Shown here: piece by piece, positions 26,801-39,178 of the stretch
How positions within the stretch are numbered: the first letter of the stretch is position 1
How the letters are laid out: each line of letters starts with the position of its first letter
Origin: Acanthopleura granulata
Taxonomy: Eukaryota; Mollusca; Polyplacophora; Chitonida; Chitonidae
Assembly (NCBI GenBank): GCA_016165875.1
Contig: JABBOT010000012.1
Span: 9,820,136-9,884,135 of the forward strand
Reading direction: 5' to 3'
DNA: 64,000 bases
Made by a program: the position numbers and the translations under genes
Notes under the pieces: model-generated
What the model saw: the letters and a program-made list of their open reading frames with translations, nothing else
What the model was told of the DNA's origin: nothing
Databases searched by the model: none

Positions 26801-29800
26801 GCAACATATAACATTTAATAGATGAAAGTGTTGAATTCCAGTTAGATGTTGCAGGTGCTGGGCATGCTCGCACGAAAGGATTGTAGCTACAATTGTTTGC
26901 AAACCCTACAATTGACTTTACAATCGATTGTAAAAATAATTTACGCTGCTTGCATAAAGAATTGTAAGGTGATTGTAACTTTTTGAAGTCATGATCACGA
27001 TCATAGATCAGATTTAACTCATGCATAAAGGTAAAGCATAATGATCTGTGTAAATGAGCACTGTACCAGTCAACAACTTTTTTTTTTACCTTTATTTTTA
27101 AAAGAGGTCTACAACATCATGACTCAGCAGCTAACAACAACAACATGTGAAAAACTTCTTGTAACAAGTTTATGAGAGGATTAAATTGTACACATTGGCA
27201 AACATACTCAAAAATTACTAAGTACCAGTCTACCAAAGGTAAGTATTTTTACTCACAGTACATTTTAGGGTGATTATAAACATTTACAACTGGGACATAC
27301 CGCTTGTAATATTTGGATTGTAAATTATGATGATTGCAGAGGCTGTCGATTACAAGTGAGGGCCACAATCGAGATCGTAGCGATATACAATCAACCTAGG
27401 CTTATGATCCCGTCGTGTAAGCAGCCCCATGTGTGTCGATGCTGATTAGAGATATTTGTGTATAAAAGGCAGCTTGTACATACACATGCTTATTTCATAC
27501 ATGTACTCCCATTGGTGGCATTGTTATGAAGCAGTGTGACCTGTTGGTGAGTCATCTTTATTCCCCTTTTCTCCAGTTTGGCTCTTATACATTGGAGAGT
27601 TGTTACAGTGCGGCCACATGTACCTGCAGTTTTTACCTGTTGAATCAGATTGGTTGTTACTTGGTGGAATACATTCACATGACTGTACATTTATTACACG
27701 CTTATTTTAGGTCATTTGAAATCTGATTAAGGTCAAGGACTGGTCGTGATTTTAGTCTTATATTTAGATAGCAGTAAAGTTAACAACAAACTTTTACTTC
27801 TTACATGTGATCGCGAAATTCAGGACAAGACTTTTGAATGACCCTCCCCAGTATGCTTCCCTTGTAATTCAATGACTGACCAAAAACAAAATGGCCAACC
27901 CTGGTGTGAGGAATGACACACATATACACAGAATAAATAGTCTACCCAATTTATGTTTCTTTTGTTCCTTCTCTTCCACTAATTATTCCAGTTTTAGAGA
28001 AACAAAATGAGATTGATCACTGATATGCTAAGCTCTTGAACAAGGTGTGATATGTAAATTTTACTAACTAATAGTAGCCGTAATTTCAGTCAGACAAATG
28101 AGAAGCCTGCTCATGTCAATTAATGAATGACATTATTAGCTCCGTTAAAAGAAATCTGTATCATATGGAGCTAGAGAAGGTACTTGTTAATCTGTATATT
28201 GACCTGAGTACAAGTCACATAATGCTGGATTGGTTTGGTGGACCGTGTGTTCCCAGATATTCAGCTTTACTGTTTCGTTATCCACATTGAGTGCTTCAAT
28301 ATTTGCTCACTGTTTTATACAGTTCAGGCTTGGCAATATCTCAACATTCTGTCATTGAACGTTAAGAGTTCTGGATAGTTAGTGAAACCATAGACTGCAT
28401 TGCTGTTTATGAGTGATTTTGCTAGGTTCTTCAATGAACTGAGCATCCTCAGGTTGGCAGGTTTTTTATATTGGCACCGTTTTTCTCATTAAAGACATCA
28501 TAGATTTCAGATTTTCTTTATTATTCCATGGTTACTGTCCATGTCACTAGCCTGCATCTTTTGCCTGGCTGATTTGTCTGAATTGAGCTTCATTCTGGCA
28601 GGATGGTGTAGATTTGGTGCTGATCACGCAGACGTGAAGGGTTTCCTAGATCAGTGTTTATCTTGTGGATTTCCTGTCGTAACAAGATACCCCTTGGGAG
28701 CTTTGTAGACAAATAGTCAACAGTTAACTTGAGATGAAGGTGCATTTATAGAATGTTGAGTTTGCCAACATTTTCTTGGGATTTTATCTCAGTAACAAGA
28801 AGATCTTTATCTGTTTTCCATTGCAAGTGTTCAAATGAGGCATGCTTGATGTTATCATATTGTGTTCAATAATGTTTCAAAGAAAACTCTTGTGTTTGTG
28901 TAATCAAACATTAAGGGAGTTATTACACTTCAGTAACTTGCTGTGGTTTATCCATGGAATGAACTAAGGAAAAATAACCTGGGTGAAAACAGTCAGATCT
29001 TTTTTGTGTCATTTTACCTTGCGTTTGTATCATTTGCCTTCCTTTGACTATCCTTCTCCACCTTTGTCGTTGAATCCAGCTTAAACTTTTCTGTGCAGCC
29101 TCAGAGTAATCTGATCAAAGGTGTAGGTGTACTTTACATTGTAGTGAAAACAGGAGTACATCGAAGGAATCTTTCTGGGAAATGATGGAATCCTGTTTTG
29201 TAAAATTGTGGACTAGAAGCTAAATTATGGGCAAATATTTTCACATTGTGTATGTATGACCTTGTTGTAACGAGGCCCTGATGGTCATCTGAGGTCTGAC
29301 CAGTTTTCTCCACCAATACATTTGGCCATGATCTTGCATATAAAATATACAGTGATACAGTAAACCACAAAACAATTAAATAAATAAATTATATTTATGA
29401 ATTACTTGACCCTCAAAACAACACGCAAGTTAAGACACTTGAGTGTAAAGATTACATGTGGAAAAATCAGCTTGTGATCACTAGCTCACATTGGCAGTGG
29501 CTGGGACGCTCAGTGGCAGAGGAATCTACATGTAGACTGCCTCAATTCAGACCACTAGACCTTGACCAATAAGGGCACTGGTTTTAATGCAGTTCCTGCA
29601 GGCTCTTCTATGGTCTTGTGCTAACGAGTCTTTTTCAGGTATCTTGCAAGATTCATTTGATTATCTCAGCTTGGCTCTTCCCTATTTCCTGACTGTGGAC
29701 AAAAGAAAAAATCTCGATTCTGGCATAAAATACTTATCAAATGAATAAGTACAAGTAAGATACAAATTGTCCTAAAATTCTGCCCATGGCAAAGTTACAC

Positions 29801-32800
29801 ATTTTCACTAGTTCTGAGAGTTTTATTGACCCTTTTGAGAAAGGTGTTTTGAGGTTTGTTTGAAAGGCACATGTCAGATGATACTCTCTTGGAAGTTCCA
29901 CTGCCAAATATTTTATGATATTTATTTCACTCAAAAAACTGCATTGAAGGCAACCCTTCACTCCAGCAAAGTGTCCAAATCCCTAGGTAGGGGCAGTACT
30001 CTATCTTAAAAGAGTGCTGAATCTTCTGAAAGATGCAGATAACCACCCAACATTAATGGTTTGTTTCTTAGCCCAAGGGCATGCTATGCACAAAATTTCA
30101 TCCGTGTGCTTACGTAACTCTTGCTGTAAAGTTGCTGACAGACAGACAAATAAAGGATGGCAAGAACATAACCTTTTGTGACATGTTTAATAAACATGCA
30201 TATATCTGATCAGTTTGCCCCCCTATGTGGTATTACCTTAACTCCCTCACCTGGCTTCAGGAGATGTTCGAATCCGCAGACATCGATAACTGTGGGGTGC
30301 TGGACGAGTTTGAGGTCATTGGGTTGATGAAAAAACTCAACAGCAATGTCACTCCAACCAGGATACAGCAAAAACTTAAGGTGAGTGACAGCATGGAATA
30401 AACTATACAAGGGTAGTTTAGTATTTTGACTGCAATGCTTTATGCTTCCACCGCTGACCATAATTACATTAACGGTGCAAAATTAATAGTTGGTTCACTC
30501 ATTACAAGTACTTGCAGTATCTGTAGAATTAAGGCACTGCAAGAGTGCAACCTCTGCCCCAGCAAAATGTACAAGTTTGCTCAATCACTACATACAAAGG
30601 GACAGTACTTTTACTGCATTTTTGTCCTGTCTCTTAAGAATTCAAGATATAAGTAATGGACCTGGGCCTAAAGCCAACCTGTACACAAACTTTCATCCAA
30701 GTCTGTTTATATGTTTTTCGGTAAAGCTGAGAAAGACAGACAGACAGTCAGATAAATGAACTCAGCCAAAACACAACCTCCTTTGGCAGAGGTAAAAATA
30801 CAGTGAACAGGAATTCAGTCAGACAAAAAACTAGAATAAGTGTTGTCGACAATATATCCAAAAATATCTTTAGTTTGGCTCTGTGATGTATTACATTGAT
30901 GTTAATTTCATATATTTGAAGTGACATAATGGACTCTTATCTAGTAATGTTTTCTTTTCCTCTAGGAGCTTCAATTAAAGAGAAGCGATGAATCAAGAGG
31001 AAGACTGAACAGTGATGAATTCATCTCCTTGTTCAAGGAGATCTCCACAAGGCCAGAAATTTATTTTTTACTTGTCAGGTGAGATGAATATTAAAACTGA
31101 TCTTGAAGCTGACTCCAAATCCCATGTTGATTCACGCGGTATTCTTTGAATATGAATTCACATTTAAGTCCGTGAAGTTGACTGCTGGCAAAAGTGAAAA
31201 CACCAGAAAAAAATTGTTATCCAGTATGTCTTGGCCCAAATGTGCATTCAATATTTTGTTTCATGTACAGGCTGTGTAGAAGGATTGCATTCTAAACTTC
31301 CCAGAGACTCAATCAAGATATACAAGAGTGCTAGTCTTCTGTCTGACAGTGTGTAAAATCATCTCATTTATATGCACTGGATGTTTTGCCATTCTTTTCC
31401 ATTTTTTTTCTAATCGTCATTCATTTTAAATCTAATCAATTCCTCAGCTTGACACGGATTGTTGAAACTGTGTTTGATGCAAGGATAGACCTGAATGGCT
31501 CGATGTTCTTAGGTGATAGATCATATGTTTGCGGCCAATTTCCCAAAGCCATTTCTTGCTGAAGTTAAAATTTAAATTTTAGTTTGTCTCAATACTGAGG
31601 TTGGGGTTCTGGAAAGGAAAGTTTGGACAATTTTGCCTCAAGACTAGCAGTTATGGGGTTGTCAATGTTCGAATAATCTCTAAAATCTTTCTTCAAATTT
31701 TCAAACGGTTGGTGGAATCTGTGAGGGATGCTTACAGCAGTTCTGGAATACAGGGATATTGATTGTGTATGCTTGACATGAGCACGTGTTGTCTGTGATC
31801 TTGTATCAAATGTAAAACTATGGTGAGAACAACCCTTTAGCCAGTGGGTGCCCAGAATAGCAGTCTGACAATATGTGCAATATATATTGCTGTTTCTGAA
31901 ATGTTTTAGGTTATAAAAAGACAACTGCTCACTACAGTGACTCATCATGAAGATCACAATGTATCAGTAGGGTACATTAAGAATTGTAAAGATGTGAAAA
32001 CATAACCTGAGGAAAGAATGTTTATCAAATGAATCTGTTGAAATATATAATCCTTTGAAGACCATCAGGAAGAATATATGAAATTCATCGTTATTGGGGT
32101 TCTGGTTTTGATCGTATTTAGCTGAAATCATTATACCATACAACTGTGAGTATTTGTCTGTGGTCCTCAACTGTCAAATACAAGAATTTAGGATCATAAA
32201 TATTTAGAATTGTACAATTACATTTAAGTTACCTGAAGGAGTCAGGAGGTTTGTCAGTTACCAGGCACGCAGTGATTTGTCTGGTGTCCCCACACCAGTA
32301 AAATTGACGGCTATCATAAAAATGATTACACACCATACAGATAAATAAATAATTTACATATGTACATTCCATCGTATTAAGAGATTTTTCTGTGGGATAT
32401 TTTATGTAGTTTCTCCATGTTTTTGTCCTTTGTTGTGGAGAAATGGTGAATTTTATGTGTGATATATATTGCCAGAAGGTAACCAGTCCAACTACCTCTC
32501 TGCTTGTGGACTATTCCCTCTGTAATATATTATGATACTGCCTAGACAGGCAGAATTTGTGAACCAGCTGTATACTAACCGCTTTATGTTTTATGTTCTG
32601 TCAAGAACTTGAAAACAGAGAATATGAATTTACCTACACATCAGTATATTCTTGTTCCAGTTGTTATATTTCAGTAGTAAACAAGCAGGACAAAAAATCT
32701 CTCATTTTTTCTATATGTAGGCATCAGTCTCTCAAGTGGACATTCTAGAGATATCATTCCACAAGACTTTATGGCTGCAAATAACCAATTTGTTTGTTTT

Positions 32801-35800
32801 AGGTACTCAAGCAATGCAGATTACATGACAACAGACGATTTACTACTTTTTTTAGAAGCAGAGCAAGGTGTAAGTAAAACTGTCTCCATTACTTTTGCTG
32901 TCAGACGCTTAAACGTTGAAGAAGTAGATGGTGTGTAGGAAGGACTTTGTGTTTAAGAGCTAAAGATGATGCTAATAAACTATCCTAGGGCCTCAGGCGC
33001 TAACTCTGCTGTTACTCCTAGCGGCTAGTTTTCTGATAACTGCAAAACTCTGCCTGCAGGGTTTATTTTGGCTGAACAGAAGGCCTTGTGTCATGGTAGA
33101 TAACACAGAAGAGCGAGCACACGGGATACAAGATACCTTGGAATTTGTACACTGGAATCATGTATCTTTGCTATGTCATAGGCTGTTTACATGTAGCAGT
33201 ATGAATGTTTAAAGGATTTTGGTTCACCAGCAGTTGTATCTTTATGATGAACTTAAGGACACCGTGATCATAGGCTGCAACAGGTTTAATATCACATTAA
33301 TGGATAATAGTTTTAATTTTTGTTTTTTTCTTATTTGGTCTGCCATTTATTATGCTTGGGCATGTTGAGTCTGCACTGCATTTATTATGCTGGTGCAGTT
33401 TTTGGCACCTGTAACTTATGGCTTCGCTGATATGACAACTAGTATGCATAAAATAGATTATTTATTTAATAATAAATTTAGTTTATATTCCACGAATGAT
33501 TTTTATAAAAAGTTGTTTGTCCCTCCACAGATGACACGGGTTACAAAAGACAAATGTTTAGAAATCATGGACAAATTTGAACCATCCAAAGATGGGAGAA
33601 GGCAAGGTCATTTGGGTATTGATGGTGAGTGGTAATTTGCATCTGTTAAGGTTTTTTGCTTTGGTAAATCTTTATATTTCTATGTCGGAATATAGATTTA
33701 CCAAAATGTAAACCATAACTTGCTTCTGAGTTATGTTTATTCTCTATTGAATAAAACGAACCAGTAGTTCAAACAGATACACAGTTGCAAGTCATGTTGA
33801 GTTTCTCTGTTAAAATATCCAAGATAACGTGTTTTGTTCTATTTTGCTGTTGTCTCCACTGGTGTGTCGAGCAGGGACAGCTGAATACATTTGCAGATGA
33901 TGCAGTAATTTCATTAGCATCTCATGGTTGTTTTCTTTGTGCAGGCTTCACAGCTTACCTCCTTTCAGAAGAGTGTGATGTTTTTGAAACTGAACATAAA
34001 ATGGTGTGTCAAGACATGTCCCACCCTTTAGCCCATTACTTCATCTCCAGCTCACATAACACGTAAGTAGAAAATGATAATACTGAATTTTAATTGTGAG
34101 CATTTGACAAAGTTTTGTTCAATACGTAAAATAATTTTACATGTCGTTGCTGGCTCAGATGATAAAAGTTCTGGCTATGACAAGTCAGGAGTCCTGGCAG
34201 ACAGGCATCTGGGTTAGGTCTCAGGTTTACTCTTGGGACTTGCGTTTCCACCACCTGTTCACTGTCATTCCTTAGTACAAATCAAACACCAATCTGCCAA
34301 CCAACGATGATAATTGCTACTATATATAATCTTGTGTGTCTTTTCATTCTTGTTGACACACAAATGAGTTGTCTGGTGGAGAAACACATGCTGGCTTTTC
34401 TGTCTTAAGTTTTAATCATTCACATACTGAATTATTTGCATTCTAATGTGTGTGTCAGTTTATGATATACCATTCATCTAGCTATGCTTGAGAGCAAAGA
34501 TGTATTGATTTCATCTGTCTGGGATTTTTGTTATTGTGTCTAGACTCTGGAAAGGCATAATAAAAACAAAGCCCATTGATAGCCAGACTGAGCAATTCAC
34601 AGGTCCTGGGAAAACTGCCAATTAACCTTTCACATGAGCATTTGTGGTGTATATTGGGCCACAGGAGTTGTTGTGAAACATTTAGTAGAGGTAAAGGTTG
34701 GCAAACTTGGATAAGGCTTCCAGCTCAACTTGTGCCATTTGTTGCCTGAGAGATCAGATTAAAGCCAACTGGGAAAGGACCCGCAGATCAATGTTTTGTT
34801 GTGCTTCCTCTCTAGTATTAATGCTTTGATCTGTCATTCACGGAGGGCATTAATAATCTAGAATCAGAGTTGTATAGGTCCGATTTCACAAGTACACCAA
34901 TACAGTTTAATTGTGTAATAATTGCAACCTCAATCCATTCTGAAGTGTAGGTGTTAAAAAATGAGTCAAAAGTTAACAAATGGTAGTCTAGATCTGAAAG
35001 ACTTGCAGAGAAATTTATTTCAGATTAAGCATTGAAGTGGAATGATGGAAGAAAGCCCCCAAGCCCTTAGGACAGTAACATGTTTGTAATAGACGGTCAA
35101 TCCACTCTTGTCAGACTGGACAATTCTCTCACCCGGTCATCTTGGCTAGGATGCGTTGATAACTGACAGATATACTGTCTGATCACAGCCACTGCCTATG
35201 TACTTGTCAAACAACCCAGGGGTTTTGGCTGGTTTCTCAGGTTCACAGTGTTAAAGCTGGCTGGCTTGTTCAATCAATACCAGCCTGGGCAAGGGGGAGT
35301 CTTACCTACAACCTGTCAACACTGACAACTGGATGGCTGCCTGAAGACATAAACCATGTAATTTATTGCACAGGTGCTAAATTGGTTCTCAATCAGTCCT
35401 AAATCATGTAGGCACCTAATGTACCAACCAGTCAGATTGTTGTCTGTGGAATACCTGTAGCTCATCACGAGCTCACTGGTAGCATTCACTCGGCCTTTTT
35501 CTGTGTTGACAAAGACTGTTATTGTATATGGTCAGTGAAAGCTTTCTTTTGACGTGCCATAAGCATTCCACTTGCCAGCTAGTAATCCCAAATGCCACAA
35601 ATCACTCGCAGCCTAATTGCTCCATTCTAGTCAGCTTACATTCATTTGATCTAGGAGACCTCAGATGTTGCATCACAGACAAACCAGTGGCTGTTGGCTC
35701 ACTACAAGTTAGCTTACCTGTAGAGCGCTTTCTGTGTTCCATGAGCGTTCAACAGATGCATCACAGACAAACCCCCAGCAGGCTGAATTTTTATTTGCTA

Positions 35801-38800
35801 AATTGATTGGTATTTTACACCGTACTCAAGAATATTTCACTTATATGATGCTGGCCAGCATTTTGGAAGGAGGAAACCTAACAGAACCCAGGGGAAACCC
35901 ACAACCATCTGCAGATTGCTGGCGGACCCAGGCTGAGGAATGGCTCCGGTTGTCTGTAGAGAACCATTAGGCTAATGGTTCACTGCCAGATAGCTTACCT
36001 GTAGATAACTTCTCTGTTTCAAGAGCATTCCACAGGTTCTTCAAAGACAGGGGCTAGCTTGCCCATAGATAACTTCCATGAGTGTTCTACAGGTGTATCA
36101 CAGAAAAACCACTCGCAGACTTATGGCTCACTGATGGCGAGGTCGTCTGTAGAGGAATTTCAGTGTTCACTCAACATTCAATCATTGCATCACTGAGAAA
36201 CCACTCGTTGGCTAATGGCTCAGTGCTGGCTAGGCTGTGTGTATAGAACTTTCAGTATTCCCTTAGCATTCAACCATTGCATCACATACAAACCACTTGC
36301 TGGCTTATGGCTCAGTGCTGGCTAGGTTGTGTGTAGAGAACTTTTAGTGTTCACTTAACATTCAACCATTGCATCACAGAGAAACTGCTGGCTGGCTAGG
36401 TTGTGTGTAGAGAACTTTCAGCGTTCACTTAACATTCAATCATTGCATCAGAGAGAAACTGCTGGCTGGCTAGGTTGTGTGTAGAGAAATTTCAGTATTG
36501 CCTTAGCATTCAACCATTGCATCACAGAGAAACCGCTCGCTAGTTAATGGCTCGGCTCAGTGCTGGCTAGGTTGTGTGTATAGAATTTTTCAATATTCCC
36601 TTACCATTCAACCATTGCATCACAGACAAACTGCTTGCTGGCTAATGGCTCAGTGTTGGCTAGGTTGTGTGTAGAGAACTTTCAGCATTCGCATAGCATT
36701 CCACCATTGCATCACAGAGAAACTGCTGGCTGGCTAGGTTGTGTGTAGAGAACTTTCAGCGTTCACTTAGCATTCAACCATTGCATCACAAAGAAACTAC
36801 TGGGTGACTAATGACTCAGGTTGCCCGTATAAAGATATTAGTTTTTCTAGTACTGCACATGTAGGTATGACAGTACAGGAAATGTAGGATATTTTGATTA
36901 GGCAGCAGGTGGTGATGTGAGTCGTTGTATTCAGCTCAGTCGCATGAAGTGTAACAGGAAGTGATTTACAGCTATGTTACATTACAGGTTGATCAGGTTG
37001 TTCAATGTTCCGCTCAATGATCATTTGCCTGTCGTAGCTGCAGGCCAAACTTCCAGCACGCCCTGTGTTAATTACCTGCCGCATGCCAGCACTCATTGAT
37101 TGTCTCACTGGTACTTCAGAGCCAGCTGAAATGGGCTGGCTGTGAAGTGACTACAAAGGGATATCTGATTAGAGGTGTTTTGGCTGGAATCCTACCATGC
37201 TACTTGTTCACAGATCACACACCATATTCCCCAGTCTCAAAGCTTTGCCTCTGTCAAACACAACATTCTCTCTCTTGATCCCTCTGTCAGGGAGTACTCT
37301 ACTCTAGATAAGCTCTTTTTCATATCCCATGCATGTTGGACACACACAACTCAGCTTTGCCTCCTTAATCCTTTCCATAAGTCCTGGTAAGACATGTATT
37401 TATCTTTGGTCCCGGAGGCGTATGATTATATCTGTATGTAGCTAATGAGACGGGCTCACGAGAATCCAAGCTAAATCTATGTGGGTAATACTAGCCCAAG
37501 AACAATGGACACTGTGAACACAAACAACAAGCAGTGTATATTGAAAGCAGCATGATTATTGATTGTTAAAGTCAAGCTCTTTTTTTTTCCTTCTTCATTT
37601 GAAAACCATTTAGAGTGAAAGCACTTTAATAATAGGGGAAGACATATGGTGCATGTAAGTTGTGGCACATAATCGTCTTGTGCCCACGTCTGTAGCTCCA
37701 TTGTCAGTGTTTATTGTGCCCTGCAGTGAACCAGACATGATCATCACAGAACTAATGGGCTGCACTATGTTTGAAATAGATATGATAAGTCTGCATGGAG
37801 TCCATGGCACTTATACAAGTCTCAGTGGAATACCGATTAGGTTATTAATGTTGAGACGTGCATCTTTTATATTTTGTCACAGGCAGCCTTGTCACATCAG
37901 AATATCTCAGTTTCTGTCTTTTTGTCCTGACATATGGAATTGCGACTGTTTGTCTGTCCTTCAGTCTATCTGTCTGTCCCATGTGCATTGTCAGTGTTAA
38001 ATTTTGAAAGGAAATCAAAAGATTGCTTTCACAGGTGGGGAGCATGGCCAAGATTGCATTTCAGTAGTAAACCTAGTGGATTTATTGATCTTACATGATC
38101 CTTGCACTCAGTGCATGACTTCTTGTGAAGAAGCAGATTAAAGGAAACATCTCCAATGGAATCAGCTGTGTGTACATTTTTCTCTCTTGTGATTTTCAGA
38201 TATTTATTGGAAGACCAGCTGAAAGGGCCCTCGAGTGTAGAAGGCTATATCCAAGCTTTAGAGAAAGGTTGTCGATGTGTGGAATGTAAGTTGCTGTTTA
38301 AATTCCAAATAAAACCCTTGCTTGTTTTTTTAACTCTTTTTTCGTTAGATTTTAATGTTATCAAATGTTATCTAAATATTTAATTAGATCGTGGACTTTA
38401 AAGACCATGTTTATGATGTTTATAGTCTATGACGTATGTTTTAGCAACTTCTTTGTGGCCTTTAAGAGGTATTTGATGTCAGACTTGCATTTTTTATGTA
38501 CAGGCATATAATACTTGAGTATGGTTCACAAGAATTTTACTGAACATTAACGGTTAGATAAAGTTGTGTGAAATCACTACATGGTGACATACATTATCAG
38601 TAAGTTCACCATAAAGTCAAAGCAGTTGACTCTAAATAATAGAACATTAAAAAAATAAATGAAGCTATTGTAATTCAAAATTTTTATTGGTCTTTTTATG
38701 GATGCTTACTTCATTTTTATGGTTTCTGTTTAAATTATTGTCATGTTTGTTTAGCATTGTATCTGAACACGTTCAACCATTGTGTTAGCATTTTGTCTTC

Positions 38801-39146
38801 AGCTTTATAAACATTGTTTGTAACTTTTTATACTGGTTTCCTGTAAATCATCTTCTTCCTGAAGAGAGCAATTGATGTTTGGGCAAATTACATTGAGAGT
38901 GATAATAACATTGTGAGAGGAAAGTGTAGTAAAAAATACAAACTTAGTAGATCTTTTTGTCAAAGATGAACTAGGTCCAATTCCTTTTGGAAAGTCATTT
39001 TAGTGTATCTGGAAATTTGTATCTATTGGACTTGAACAGAATATTTTTGAATATTTTCTACATGTACAAATCTCACTCCCAGTTGAAGCCACTGAAGTAC
39101 TTGGACAACTTGTACATTTTATGGTAGAAGGGAAACTTGAGGATTA

Positions 39147-39178
<32 letters not shown>

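Larger units (their letters stand above)
34063..38199 (+). other. Intron 8 (4.1 kb)
   Basis: Contains a possible tRNA-derived SINE at 34150-34340, the degenerate tandem array at 35669-36822 with a nested element at 35802-35945, and a short TGTC-rich stretch near 37945-37980. The block 34500-35350 has few repeats and looks more even in composition. No exon is recognised. Confidence 0.88.

Noticed and set aside
26453..30260. Ordinary GT-AG intron between exons 3 and 4
   Set aside because: It gives a phase clash and a TGA at the junction and loses the conserved Trp-Leu-Gln; the AT-AC boundaries restore both.
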